From contig NC_088321.1 of the NCBI RefSeq assembly GCF_910592395.1, positions 3,474,001-3,538,000 on the forward strand: DNA of 64,000 bases, given 5' to 3'. The position numbers and the translations under genes were made by a program. The stretch is from Lineus longissimus. Lineage: Eukaryota > Nemertea > Pilidiophora > Heteronemertea > Lineidae. How positions within the stretch are numbered: the first letter of the stretch is position 1; each line of letters opens with the position of its first letter. Shown piece after piece: positions 31,405 to 41,400 of the stretch. Below the pieces are notes generated by a model. It searched no databases. It was not told the origin of the DNA and saw nothing but the letters and a program-made list of their open reading frames with translations.

Positions 31405-31665
31405 TTAACTGTTTCAAATCAGTAATATGGTTTTACAGGTTGTGTAGATCACATTTGATGTGTTTGGATTTGTAAAATTTGTTAATTTGGTGAAGAAAAG
31501 AAGGATTTGCAAATGCTTCGAAATGACGCGGAGGCCGTGGACTGACGGCGTTTTACACGGAAAGGTGGCACTGCCGGAACTAAAAACTAAGACGTATCTG
31601 TAACATATCCGTATTACGTTGGTACGTCATTTCAATACGGATACGTCATGCCCATGCCGGAACTA

Positions 31666-32725
31666 TATATTGTTTCGTAGTGACGTACGTATCAAATGAA
31701 TGTATTTTGGCGGGTATGCGGCAGGAGTTAGGGCCGTTTTGGTTGCGGAATCAACCGATGGTTTGAGGCAGCGTTAGTGCCGTTTTGGTTTTGGATTTTA
31801 GGGCCGTTTTGGTGGATTTTATGGTTGATTCCTAAAACAAAAATTGCCGTTTTGGTTTGGGATCAACCATATACTACTACTACTGCCGGATAGACTGATA
31901 TTTTACTGCCTCCGCATGCACTCGTTACATGGTAACTTTATGAGCCAAGTCTCAGAACTAAGAACATGCGAATACCTTAATAATATTCGTATAGATGGAT
32001 ATGTATTTGGCTTTCCCGACAATATTTGTGTAATACCTACTCTGTTTAATGTGCTGATTCGACAGCAGTTGCCATCATTTTGCTGATAAAGAGCAAACAA
32101 TAACTTAATTAGTCTCATCTGCTGGATGGGATCATTAATATTATTGGTCATGTTGGTTGCGCCACACGGATCCTGGCTCACAAACTAGATCAATAAATCA
32201 TCTTTTTAAACAAATGTTCGAGTTGCGAAGAAACATGAACAGGCATGTCGACACCAAAAGTAATTGATGAAATGTAAACTTTTTTCTATGCAATGTACAA
32301 TTTTGCTACTGTTGTGAAGTACTTTTAATTTAAATGCTGCAACAGAGTAATGCTGCGCAGGACAGTTACAGCCAACAATGATGACTCAAAGTCAAAATGT
32401 CATAGCGTGCACCAGTCTCTGAAGATCTTCTGCTCACTCAAGTTCATGATGAGACGTGGCTTTCGAGACTCCTCTGATATTTTTCTTCTTTTTTAGTGTA
32501 ATCTCCCAACAGTGGAACGATGGGACTCTCCACTCTAACTTTAAGGTTGATCAGATGATATATCCGGGGTGCATCTCTTAATAATCTGCTTAAACATAGA
32601 TGATCAAAATTTTATGCACGTCCCACGACGACCACGATGAAAACTACACAATCTCTGAGGACATACAACTGGTCCTCAAAGTTACCTTCGCTTGTTTCAC
32701 TTTTCAGAACATTCTGGTCGGGACT
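31666..32725. other. Non-coding DNA with short gccgttttgg repeats
   Basis: Between 31728 and 31860 the words agggccgttttggt or tgccgttttggt recur four times, bracketed by caacc/ggttga inverted words (ggaatcaacc at 31752, ggttgattcc at 31823). It may be the remnant of a small foldback. The rest shows nothing recognisable. Confidence 0.45.
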
Positions 32726-32878
32726 CTAGTCTTCGAGTATTCCAATCTGGTTGTGACTTTTGTCGACAGTGCATTCTAATGCATGCTGTGAAATAGGATC
32801 TCGAGTCATCATTGTTGGTTGTGACTGTCCTGAAGTGAAGCATACATTCCGTTCTCTTGTGAAGTGATCCCAAGTAAT
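32726..32878 (-). CDS. Possible terminal exon, unknown
   Basis: The minus strand has an acceptor-like sequence (cttgtgaacag) followed by an open frame ITWDHFTRERNVCFTSGQ to CTVDKSHNQIGILED and a TAG at 32728-32726. No domain is recognised. It lies downstream, in the same direction, of the small exons at 33.1-34.9 kb, and may be an alternative last exon or unrelated. Confidence 0.22.
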   Translation of the reverse strand: MTWDHFTRERNVCFTSGQSQPTMMTRDPISQHALECTVDKSHNQIGILED

Positions 32879-33126
32879 CTGTTCACAAGTCATGAACATA
32901 ACCACGATAATCAAACACAAGTACTAATCTAGCATTGAGGATTGCAAGAAAGCAAACATGACAACGAGACGTAAATTAGTTATTCACTTCGATCAATTTA
33001 ATCTATTTCAGTTGATGTTTCATGATTCTACAGAGTAATAAGTCGAGTATAATTTGATCCGACTGCCAGTCTCAGCGAATAAATTCGTAGATTTTTAGTG
33101 AATGCTTTTTCTGCGGTAACGTTCTA

Positions 33127-33167
33127 CTACACTGCATCCGTAGATAGTTGCATGGCCACCTTTTGCC
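33127..33167 (-). CDS. Possible last exon of a small-exon gene
   Basis: A good acceptor (taactcttccatttccag) ends at 33168 on the minus strand. Joined in phase 1 to the exon at 34053-34014, the frame reads GQKVAMQLSTDAV and stops at TAG 33129-33127. Other frames of the same exon are also open (one reads GGHATIYGCSVVERYRR), so the frame assignment depends on the upstream exon being right. Confidence 0.3.
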
Positions 33168-34013
33168 CTGGAAATGGAAGAGTTAATATATATCAATGGG
33201 CAGGTCAATATCATGAGGATATGGGGTCATGATATGGTAAGTCCAAAACCGGCTTTTTGCACTGCCAAGTCCCATATCTGCCCCGACGACTAGTAAATTA
33301 ATCTTCCTGGTAACCAGCTGACGGCTTCCACCTACTGTGCGCACGTTCTTGTGTTTGAGAGGAGGATACATTTACATTCCCGGCCTCATTACAAATGTCT
33401 CACAATGTGGTAAAAGAGTCTCTATCCGGCATGTCCGGCAAACAATTGCAAAGCCACCGCGCTTACAGCTGTATCGAAAGCTATTTTAACAGATATATCG
33501 AAGGTGTGATTAAAAAAAATATTGCGTGTGACACAATTCAATAAGATGTAATCATTATTCTTCGCGCCATTAAAAACGACCATTCAGGACCCGGATGTGC
33601 AGGATTTCGCACTCCGCATATTCTGAGTGACTTTTATGACCTCCGCTTTACAGCGGTCTCAGCTCGGAACAGCAGAACGGGAGACACGTCACGTTGAGTA
33701 CCGCAAATATTCGACTTAGTGCCTGATTTCTTTTCAAAAGCTTGATTTTGAGTAAAATGCGGATTGAGCCACTGTCAATGGAGACATATACTTGTAATGT
33801 GCGTGTTTGATAGCCCAATAGAGGAGATTACTTAAAATACAAGGATAAAATATGTCGATTTTGACCGGCACAATACTCGTTATCAATCTAGCACTTCTAG
33901 ACAAAAAAAGTCCTTGAAACTGATGAGGTATAAAAACCAAGAGCGGCTATAAAATTGACTGGTTAAAAGGCCTACCCAATGAGTTGCTTTCGCCTGGTAT
34001 GGTTGTAACTTAC

Positions 34014-34053
34014 CACGAATTTCCTTCACAGTATAATGCTCGCCATTGTTTTC
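34014..34053 (-). CDS. Possible 40-nt internal exon
   Basis: On the minus strand, ttttttcgaattgtgag precedes GAAAACAATGGC..., and the exon ends ATTCGTG|GTAAGT, a near-perfect donor. The peptide is ENNGEHYTVKEIR, phase 0 in and phase 1 out. The acceptor is weaker because the pyrimidine tract is interrupted. Two frame-neutral 9-nt microexon candidates lie upstream on the same strand. Confidence 0.35.
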
Positions 34054-34456
34054 CTCACAATTCGAAAAAACCCATCGTGTTCGCAATTTTAATGTATTAG
34101 ATTACAGCGAACCTCATGATGCGATTGATCGATCAGGTGTAGATAAATTCTCAGCGGTACAGAAAAATAATTCTGTAAGGTAAAATGGTGAACTCAACCT
34201 TTTCCCATGGGTAAAGTTTGGCTTGCGCAGGGTGTAAACAGCATTTTTTATGCTGTTCATTTAATTTTCAATCGGATAACCGTTGCTATGATCTGACATG
34301 TTTTATAGGTCTATCTAGTGAACAGGTCCATTGGCACTTGTTGTAAGCACTGGGTAATTGCAACAACGTTAAATTTAACAACAATGAAAATCGACCGACC
34401 GTAATCAAAGAGTAATGATGAGGTCTCCATCAATGTGATTCACGGCGATTGCTTAC

Positions 34457-34465
34457 CAATTTGTC
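34457..34465 (-). CDS. Candidate 9-nt microexon (copy 1)
   Basis: On the minus strand the sequence is TTTTTTCTTTCAG|GACAAATTG|GTAAGC: a strong polypyrimidine tract and AG, nine bases encoding Asp-Lys-Leu, then a good donor. It lies in a 110-bp segment duplicated at 34791-34905, whose copy also contains a 9-nt exon with intact splice sites. Confidence 0.4.
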
Positions 34466-34863
34466 CTGAAAGAAAAAATGCGGGGGATGTAACGTGTGTT
34501 GCTATATAATATGAAGGAATGTATTTATCAATGACTTTAAAGGTGCACTATTTTACTTGTACATGTATTTGGAATACCACATCATGCTTTTATACCGAAT
34601 TAGGTGCCAGAAGATACTTCTTACAGATTATTGTTGATTGCTGCATTTATATGAATAATCAATTTTTGTCAATCAAATTACAATTTATATTTGCAATCTT
34701 TTACTGAATTTTCAAGTGAGCGTATCATTATCCATATTTCATCAGTTGTTCTCATCACATCGATGATGGTGATTGCTACCGCCTGCCCTGACAATCGGCC
34801 GACTGTTAACAAAAGTTGATGACGACGAGGCCTCCATCTAGGTTATTCCTGGCGATTACTTAC

Positions 34864-34872
34864 CATTTTAAT
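34864..34872 (-). CDS. Candidate 9-nt microexon (copy 2)
   Basis: On the minus strand the sequence is TTTTTTCTTTCAG|ATTAAAATG|GTAAGT, encoding Ile-Lys-Met in the same phase. The exon bases differ from copy 1 at several positions while both splice sites are preserved, as expected for duplicated, possibly mutually exclusive microexons. Confidence 0.4.
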
Positions 34873-35153
34873 CTGAAAGAAAAAATTCAAGAGATGTTAG
34901 GTTTATATAATAAAAATATAATACGAGTCTTATATAGCGCAGTATCCAACCATAACTGGCCGGTTTAGAAATATCGAAATGAAAGGAAAACACTACATTA
35001 AACCCTTGTATATCAATTTACTTATTATAAGACGAGTGTTCAAAAAATACAAGACCTAAATAAATGATAAGAACCAACTCGGTAAATAAACTGAAACCAG
35101 GTAATACAAAGACCCAACCTGTGCTGGTAAGAAAACTAATCTGATCTGTCATG

Positions 35154-35595
35154 TATGGCTGGCGCGAGTGGACAAAATTCAGAATTATGCCACGGCATAA
35201 ATAGAAATTGTGGTGCCCAATAAATCAACCAATCAAAACATCGGATCTCGTGAATTATGCCGCGGCAGAATTCAGAAATATGCCACGGCATAAATAGGAA
35301 TTGTGGCGTGGCATAATTAGACCAATCAGAAGGTGGCAATCGTTTTATTTATGGTGCGGCATAAATCGTACTTCCGGCCACAATTCCTATATATGCCGCG
35401 GCATAATTCACGAAATCCGAGGTTTTGATTGGTTGATTTTTGGTGCAACACAATTCCGATTTACTTCTGTCCTCCATAAATGACACTTCCGTCCAGAATT
35501 CCTATTCATGCCGCGGCATAATTCACGAGATCCGAGGTTTTGATTGGTCGATTTATGGTGCACCACAATTCCGATTTATGCCTTGGCCAGCCATA
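35154..35595. mobile_element. Foldback MITE rich in GCCGCGGC palindromes, about 442 bp
   Basis: The left end TATGGCTGGC and right end GCCAGCCATA begin inverted arms that pair, with a gap of about 30 bp in one, through ggaattgtggtgc, accaatcaaaac, tcggatctcgtgaattatgc and GCCGCGGC. The internal part repeats similar palindromic blocks (atgccgcggcataa, atgccacggcataa). No ORF. TA at both ends could be the target duplication, but this cannot be separated from the TIR itself. Confidence 0.75.
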
Positions 35596-35700
35596 GTCGT
35601 GCGAGGGGCAATTTAGAAGGTAGGTTCCGAATGTATTTTTGCTATTTTAATCACAGTTCGAGTTTACAATTTAGCCAACTCGGCTGCTACCATTGCCAAT

Positions 35701-36072
35701 TCACCTTCCACACATAGTACATACATCGAAATATTCAAAATCTGACTGAACTATCACGCTATTCCGTTTTTGATCTCGACTGGCCCGAGTGAACCCCCCC
35801 CCCCCCCCCCCCACACCACCCCTGCAATAACAAGCCGCCAAATCCTTTAATGCGTACGGTAATATCTCGCCAGACACGGTTGCAGATTCAGGCAAACTCG
35901 GTGATTGCCTTATAATATTGCTTATGCCTTGCAGTGAGTCACCCTGTTCATCCGCATGGTAACCGACTTTCACGAATAAGTCTTCTGCTATTGACATCCG
36001 GATTATTTCAGGGGATTCATATACTTGTAATTTGTTGCTAAGTATCCACAACGTCCATACATTTCGAAACAA
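35701..36072 (-). CDS. Open frame of 123 codons, unknown protein
   Basis: The minus-strand frame is protein-like over residues 1-85 (LSNKLQVYESPEIIRMSIAE; DLFVKVGYHADEQGDSLQGI; SLPESATVSGEILPYALKDL). It then runs into a poly-C tract (plus strand 35796-35812) read as glycines. There is no clear promoter or splice site. It could be an exon whose end has been altered by homopolymer expansion; the family is not recognised. Confidence 0.35.
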   Translation of the reverse strand: MFRNVWTLWILSNKLQVYESPEIIRMSIAEDLFVKVGYHADEQGDSLQGISNIIRQSPSLPESATVSGEILPYALKDLAACYCRGGVGGGGGGFTRASRDQKRNSVIVQSDFEYFDVCTMCGR

Positions 36073-36661
36073 TTACCGAAAAACAAAATGAAGGTGTGTC
36101 GCCGCAGGAACTGTGGGCCAGTACATGATGCAGACTATTGCTTTAACTCTTCATCTCCAATACAAAGCCACATGTTCATCACATTGGCCGAGGCGGAACC
36201 TTTCCACTCAGATTCATCTTTATGTAAATGTTGTAATGCATGATATACGAAGTTGTTGGTTACTGCCCTTGGTGGACTTTGATAGACATTTTGGTTTTGG
36301 CGCCAACAATGCCTCGATCATTGCTCAATAACAGAAACTGACTCCAGAGACGTGTACACGAAGCCATCTGTCAAGTTGTAGCATAATGGCATCCATCACT
36401 CTTTGTCGTGATTGCCTTTCAAAGTGACTCAGGATCAGTTTTGCACTTATGAGATGTACTAGTGGTTGCTCCCCATATTTCAGTGTTTCCAAACAATACA
36501 TGACTTTTCAATAGAGGGAATATAAAAAAACGTGTCGATCTATCATCAGCGCTCTCGAACAATGAGGGGAAAGTCCCAGAAACGAAAATATTCAAAAACA
36601 TTTTACCGATGCCTTCTGGTACTGACTTATACTTAGGGTGGCAGGAAGTTGATAGGCACAG

Positions 36662-36943
36662 TCATGGGGAGGGTTCTTCTACAAGGACACTGAGACGAAG
36701 TATCCAAGTGTTTCCTTTAACATATGTCAAGAGTAAAAACCTGGACCAGCCGATTATGACTATAGGTTCTGACCACTGTGCCAGTAATTTCTCTTGGCAT
36801 TGCATTGGTACAAAAATATCCAGATACGTGTCGAGCACTTCAAAAAGGCATGTCCCATTTACAATGAAATTATACTTGCCGGCAAAAAAGGCACTTCCTC
36901 CGCATCGTTCATGCGGCGACACGTTGTTTAGCTTATCTTTCAT
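36662..36943 (-). CDS. Open frame conserved in both copies of the duplication, unknown protein
   Basis: The frame is 93 codons with VSPHERCGGSAFFAGKYNFI, then VNGTCLFEVLDTYLDIFVP and CQEKLLAQWSEPIVII. In copy B (about 52120-51895, minus strand) the same frame reads VSPQERCGGSASFADNYNFI and VNGTCPFEVIDINLGIFVP, with most differences at third codon positions, but later has stops. This suggests a coding region under past constraint. The Cys-containing beta-strand-like pattern might be extracellular; I cannot name it. Confidence 0.4.
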   Translation of the reverse strand: MKDKLNNVSPHERCGGSAFFAGKYNFIVNGTCLFEVLDTYLDIFVPMQCQEKLLAQWSEPIVIIGWSRFLLLTYVKGNTWILRLSVLVEEPSP

Positions 36944-37060
36944 ACTTTGGAGTAAATATTCCTGATGTCAACGATGACTTGCCTTCACACGACAAATCAG
37001 CAAATGGTCAAAGCTCATTAAAGGGTCTTAGTTTTCTTCACCAGGGTCTCATGTTTTTAC

Positions 37061-37828
37061 CCGCCCCACTTAAACCATCCCGCCCCTCTTGAATATTCCT
37101 TCCGCCCCTTTAAAATTGTCCCGTATCCGACAACGTTCTTTTGCGTATCATGGGCCGGCAACAACAATAAACGGAACAGCCGCGAACAGACGATCAATCC
37201 CGTTGCTTGGTTACCGATCACCGCATTCCGTATGCGGGACAACGCAGTGTAATTAATGCAACAGCGCAATGGCCTCCAATCAAACCGAAGCGCGGGAATG
37301 TATTGCCAGAGCTACGCATAAATTACCAGTATTGATTTTCTAGTGCGACATGCGGCCGGGTCGTGTAGCGGTTTCGTTGGCGGGATGGTTTCTGGCAGGC
37401 GATCGGGCTTAGAACGAAGGGCGGGATGCGGGCAGGAAGCTCCAAAGAGGGACCGAAAACCTAACCCAACCCCCTATGATTCTTATTGCATATCTGCACG
37501 AATCTCAGGACTGAACTTTCCGGAGATTTGACATCTCTGACATTAACAGGCGCTTACGGTACCACTTCACGTAGCTAAGAATCATTTGAGAGATTAGGCT
37601 CTCCCGTTTCCGGGATCGATATCAGGATAGGTATCAGGTTGTGGATAGGATCTGACCTGAAATCTGCTATTTCATTCAAATGGCCAGCTTGAGGACGAGG
37701 GTCAAAACGCAACCGTCTCCAACTCTCGCGGGAATTCAATAAACAATAAACAATACTTTATAACGTTGGTTCATAGCAGGTGAATACCAATTATGTGGAG
37801 CCTAGGCCTATGTCGTGTTGCGCTGGTG
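37061..37828. other. Copy-A-specific DNA, nothing recognised
   Basis: Two stretches rich in cccgcccc (37060-37110) and gcgggatgcgggc (37380-37435). No gene seen. Confidence 0.4.
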
Positions 37829-38729
37829 TATTCCTGTTTCGCCTATTCCTGTTCCGCCTTTTCCTGTTCCGCCTATTCCTGTTTCGCCTATTCCTGTTTC
37901 GCCTATTCAAATGTATTGCTAACCTCCCCACAGACGTAGGAATATGAATCGTCCCTTACTATAGTGTTAAAGGCTATCATTAAGAATAAAGTCTGAAATA
38001 ATGGATTTAGCGACATGTCAATTATTTCAGTATTATTCGGAATAACTTTGGAAAATTATACATAGCTTACATCGGATTATGTTTTAGCTTATTTTAAAAG
38101 GCAAGAAATAAAATAGTAAGAAAATTTTACCCTTTCATCAGATTTGAGAAAGGTTTCTTAGGCCTGCATTTTATATTGTGGATTCTCTTTCTTTTGTCTT
38201 AGTCAGTAACTGGCTTCGTAATAGAAAGAATACCTATAGCTACATTGTTCTTTACTATGACATGGGTTTTACAGCTGATTTTGATCAAATAATTATGAGA
38301 ATGTACAGTATTATGTATTTTTATCAAAAAGTCATGAATTCCTGTTTTTATAAAATAAGCGACTGCTTTACTCTACTTAATCTATTAGTTTTTACTGTGT
38401 GTCAGTATGGTCATATGGTCAAATAAGTCCCGGACTGTCCCCGCTTTCAAGGTGACTCTTTCAAAACGGTCATGGCATGGTTTGTTAACAAAGTTGATGG
38501 CATTTGATTAGTCAAATTGTCATCACATCGTTAACATCATCCAATTGTCCCCTCACGTTTTCCCCATAAAATGGACATGCATCCCTAAGGTTCCCCCTGG
38601 GAGAGTCGATTTATTGTAGGGGTACTGGAAAGTAGGCGAAACAGGAATAGGCGAAACAGGAATAGGCGAAACAGGAATTTTGTAGGCGAAACAGGAATAG
38701 GCGAAACAGGAATAGGCGAAACAGGCATA
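37829..38729. repeat. ~900-bp block bounded by inverted 15-bp minisatellites
   Basis: At the left (37829-37908) the unit tattcctgtttcgcc occurs five times in tandem. At the right (38632-38729) its reverse complement ggcgaaacaggaata occurs six times, one unit expanded by ttttgt. The arms would form a long stem with a loop of about 720 bp. Words outside the arrays (gtgttgcgc on the left, gcgcaacgg on the right) are weakly inverted too. The interior has no recognised gene. It resembles foldback elements with repeat-built TIRs. Confidence 0.85.
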
Positions 38730-39224
38730 AACCGTTGCGCTACCGAGGCACAACACTTCTTTCTCGTGCAGACGGGATCGGGATAGCCAATTTGAAGCAG
38801 GGAATGATAACGTCATATCTTTGGCTAGTGAAATCAACTATACCTATTCATGTCAATTACGTTTTCTGGTTATGGCAAACTGTTTATGTGAAACCTACAA
38901 CAGGGTCCACAGCTTGGTCACAATGGCCATTTATGAGGGGCTCACAACGCATGTCACATTTCAAAGATTTGTCGCGGTACGACGCGACCTGAATTCATAT
39001 CCCGATCTCGATCTCAGAACGTCGCAGCCGAACCTCTCCATTATGCTAAAGTTCCGTCCCGACGAAACTTTGGAAATTTGTCTGCGTAATAAATGGGCTC
39101 GATTTCAATGAATGTTATGCCTACTAAATAGCTGAAATCGCATCTCAGAGCATCGGTGCGTCCATGGTCAGAAATGCGGGCCTAAATCCGCCCCTTTTAA
39201 ATCAGATCCTGTGGAGAACACTGT
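38730..39224. other. Rest of the copy-A-specific region
   Basis: Overlapping short frames without family or splice context. No other feature seen. Confidence 0.4.
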
Positions 39225-39872
39225 ATGGGTAAGTCAACTTATACCAATATTTCAAAGATGTTGCGAACATATGGAGCTAATCATCCGAGGTCTTGGTTAG
39301 AGGTGGGGACAGCCACATCGCAAGTTTAAATGCCCGCAACTGCTTGTCACGATCCAAATAAATAAATCGCTGCTGAATTTAATCCAAAATATAAGACAAA
39401 TCAACCACTTCTCTCTATCCCGCGCGCGCGCTCATTCACCATTAGCAGATCGCCTGGTGAAAGACTTTGCCTACTTCACAAAACCAGAGTCTTTATATAA
39501 AAGGACATCATGACTTGATTTCATTGTTTGTTATGACCATGCGTATCCTTCATCCTAAGATCAGGCTTTTTTACTCCTATGTCGTATACAAAACCCTGAG
39601 AAAAAGCAGTACAATCCTCTGGGAAGGGTGGCTGTTCCGATTACTTTACACACCTTGTGTAGTTTATGTTCAGATTTGCGATATATTACAATTGGACAGG
39701 TCTTTATAAAATCTAAGAAGTTCCTGATGTTTTGATCCTTTAAGCCACATCGATTTCATGGTACTAAACATTCTAGATTTGTTGTAGTGTTTTTATGTCT
39801 TTAGTACGAAATAAAATAAACTTGCAGCGAGAACGTGCGATTCGGCAATTCAAGCTTAAAAGCGGATTTCGC

Positions 39873-40598
39873 ACGACTAGCGATTCAGCCTGCTATTTAC
39901 TATTTCCCGGGAGGTAAAAATGTGCCTTCTTATTTCCTGTTCAAAGGTCTGGCCCAGATCAGTTACTCTAAGGACTATTAAATGATGAGCATGTTGACAA
40001 TAGGGGTCATAATTGGCTAACACTCAGAAAGTCACGTTTGACTTGATAATGCATCAAGAAATGCATTGTGTTGCTCGTGCGAATTCGCTTTAATACAGAG
40101 CTACGCTTGGATTGGATACTTTTTTTCTACCGCTTCAATCTGTCTAAAGGGTGTGGATTTCACCAGGCGTTTGAAATATCGAGTATATTGAAAACAACTG
40201 GTGCCAGGATTCGTATCATCCAGTGTGGCACTATCAATCGTCCTGACTGCATCTGGAGTTGATCTTATTACTTCCACAGGCCAGACAGTTTATTTGATGG
40301 GGAGCATCCTAAAATTCCAAGATGTCTATGCAAAGATAGTCCAAGAGAGATAGTCAAAGAGAGGATAATCATACCAAAGACAGACCACAGGGGACTGAAT
40401 GTTTAGGCCTACAGCAATGCTCCATGTCTTTATATCCCCCCCCCCTCCCATAGATACTGTTGGCCCGATGTCAGCTTGCCCATGGGGAGACGGTCCCATG
40501 CCCTGCTATTTGGTGATGGATAGAATGGTGCAGTGCTATAAAGAATCCAGACTTTCAATGCCCTAGAGATTGAAAGAGCATGATATACTGTAATCGGA
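39873..40598. other. No gene; short low-complexity tracts
   Basis: Poly-C at 40437-40446 and a purine-rich run (aagatagtccaagagagata) near 40331-40350. Nothing else recognised. Confidence 0.45.
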
Positions 40599-40866
40599 CT
40601 TAAAGCTGAACTACATGCACAAAACCAGAGCACCCAATGCGGCAATAGTAAGAAATTCAAACGACCGAAAGGCCCTTCTGAATACGGCCTGAAACATGAT
40701 AGACATCCAATGCTTCGATGCGCTTGATTTCACAAACCAGCAAGCCGTGGGACGATGCGGACCTTCGCAGAAAATTCTGGAAGGAAAAAATAAAAAGGTC
40801 CTCTCATCGGGACTCGAACTCGAGACCACTGGTTTTATTTTATCCTCAAGGCCACTGGGCTATTTG
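40599..40866 (-). repeat. tRNA-derived SINE, minus strand
   Basis: Read on the minus strand the head has an A-box-like atagcccagtggcc (40863-40850) and a good B box gagttcgagtcccgatg (40821-40805), the internal RNA polymerase III promoter of tRNA genes. A tRNA-unrelated body follows (gtccgcatcgtcc, gcttgctggtttgtgaaatc, aagcgcatcgaagcattgga), ending in cagctttaag. The same body occurs in the opposite orientation at 41146-41400. Confidence 0.75.
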
Positions 40867-41145
40867 AAATGCCTGGCGTTTTATACGGCTTTATAGAATG
40901 TGCAAACATTTGTGTGTAATCTTTGTTCAACATCTTTGAGCGGTTTCCACTGGGCAACTGCAGGAAGAAAGTAATTTTTTCTTTGCTGTGCGTGATAATG
41001 TATGCGGAGTCTACGTTTTCTCTTAGCAATGTTCACCTTTGTCTTGGTATCTTCTTCTATGTACTTGAGAACATTTCTGGTTCATCTCTCAAAAATAAAG
41101 CATAATCGCCATTCATATATTTGCTGGCAGCAGTTCACAAGAAAG

Positions 41146-41400
41146 CCTCCCCTAGCTCAGACGGTTAGAGCGTTCGTATTCTGAGCCCGAGTTCCCGGGT
41201 CCCGGGTTTTTTTCTCTTCCGTAATTCTCCGAGACTGTCCGCATCGTCCTGTGGCTTGCTGGTTTGTGAAATCAAGCGCATCGAAGCATTGGAGGTCTAT
41301 CATGTTTCAGGCCGTATTCAGAAGGACCTTTCGATCGTTTAAATTTCTTACTATTGCCGCATGGGACGCTCTGGTTTTGTGCCTGCAATTCAGCTTTAAG
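41146..41400 (+). repeat. tRNA-derived SINE, plus strand
   Basis: The head has cctagctcagacggttagag (A box) and gagttcccgggtcccgg (a degenerate B box). The body repeats gtccgcatcgtcc, gcttgctggtttgtgaaatc, aagcgcatcgaagcattgga and ends in cagctttaag. With the copy at 40599-40866 it forms an inverted pair about 280 bp apart; the bodies are roughly 90% identical by eye while the tRNA heads differ. Confidence 0.75.

Larger units (their letters stand above)
28573..31665 (+). mobile_element. Pogo-like DNA transposon, nearly complete, about 3.09 kb
   Basis: The ends are TAGTTCCGGCA (28573-28583) and TGCCGGAACTA (31655-31665), i.e. TIRs beginning GTTCCGGCA next to TA dinucleotides, the target duplication of the Tc1/mariner/pogo superfamily. 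Inside each TIR the word gacgtatccgtat recurs, and the TIRs extend imperfectly beyond 60 bp. A second, perfect 24-bp inverted repeat lies subterminally (28751-28774 and 31381-31404). The transposase gene (29347-30708) sits in the middle. About 0.7 kb of non-coding DNA separates it from the right inner repeat. Confidence 0.85.
34389..34905. repeat. Diverged direct repeat carrying the microexon candidates
   Basis: The segments 34389-34500 and 34791-34905 align through atcgaccgac/atcggccgac, gatgaggtctccatc/gacgaggcctccatc, cggcgattgcttacc/tggcgattacttacc and ctgaaagaaaaaat. Identity is roughly 70% by eye. Confidence 0.6.
36331..39872. repeat. Copy A of a long duplicated segment
   Basis: The segment 36331-37060 matches 51009-52220, and 39225-39872 matches 52620-53244, in the same order and orientation, at roughly 80-85% identity by eye. 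Copy A lacks the ~500-bp insert found in copy B at 51387-51884, and has about 1.8 kb more between its two halves, including the inverted-minisatellite block (37829-38729). Both copies end soon after gaaataaaataaacttgcag and caagcttaaaagcggatttc. This is a segmental duplication or two copies of an unrecognised transposon. Confidence 0.8.

Noticed and set aside
37829-37908. Array of 15-bp repeats considered as an ORF coding a repeat protein.
   Set aside because: The reading frames through it are short, and the inverted partner at 38632-38729 points to a structural, non-coding role.
40805-40863. A functional tRNA gene on the minus strand.
   Set aside because: A and B box words exist, but the rest does not fold into a tRNA by eye and a SINE body follows; it is a tRNA-derived SINE head.
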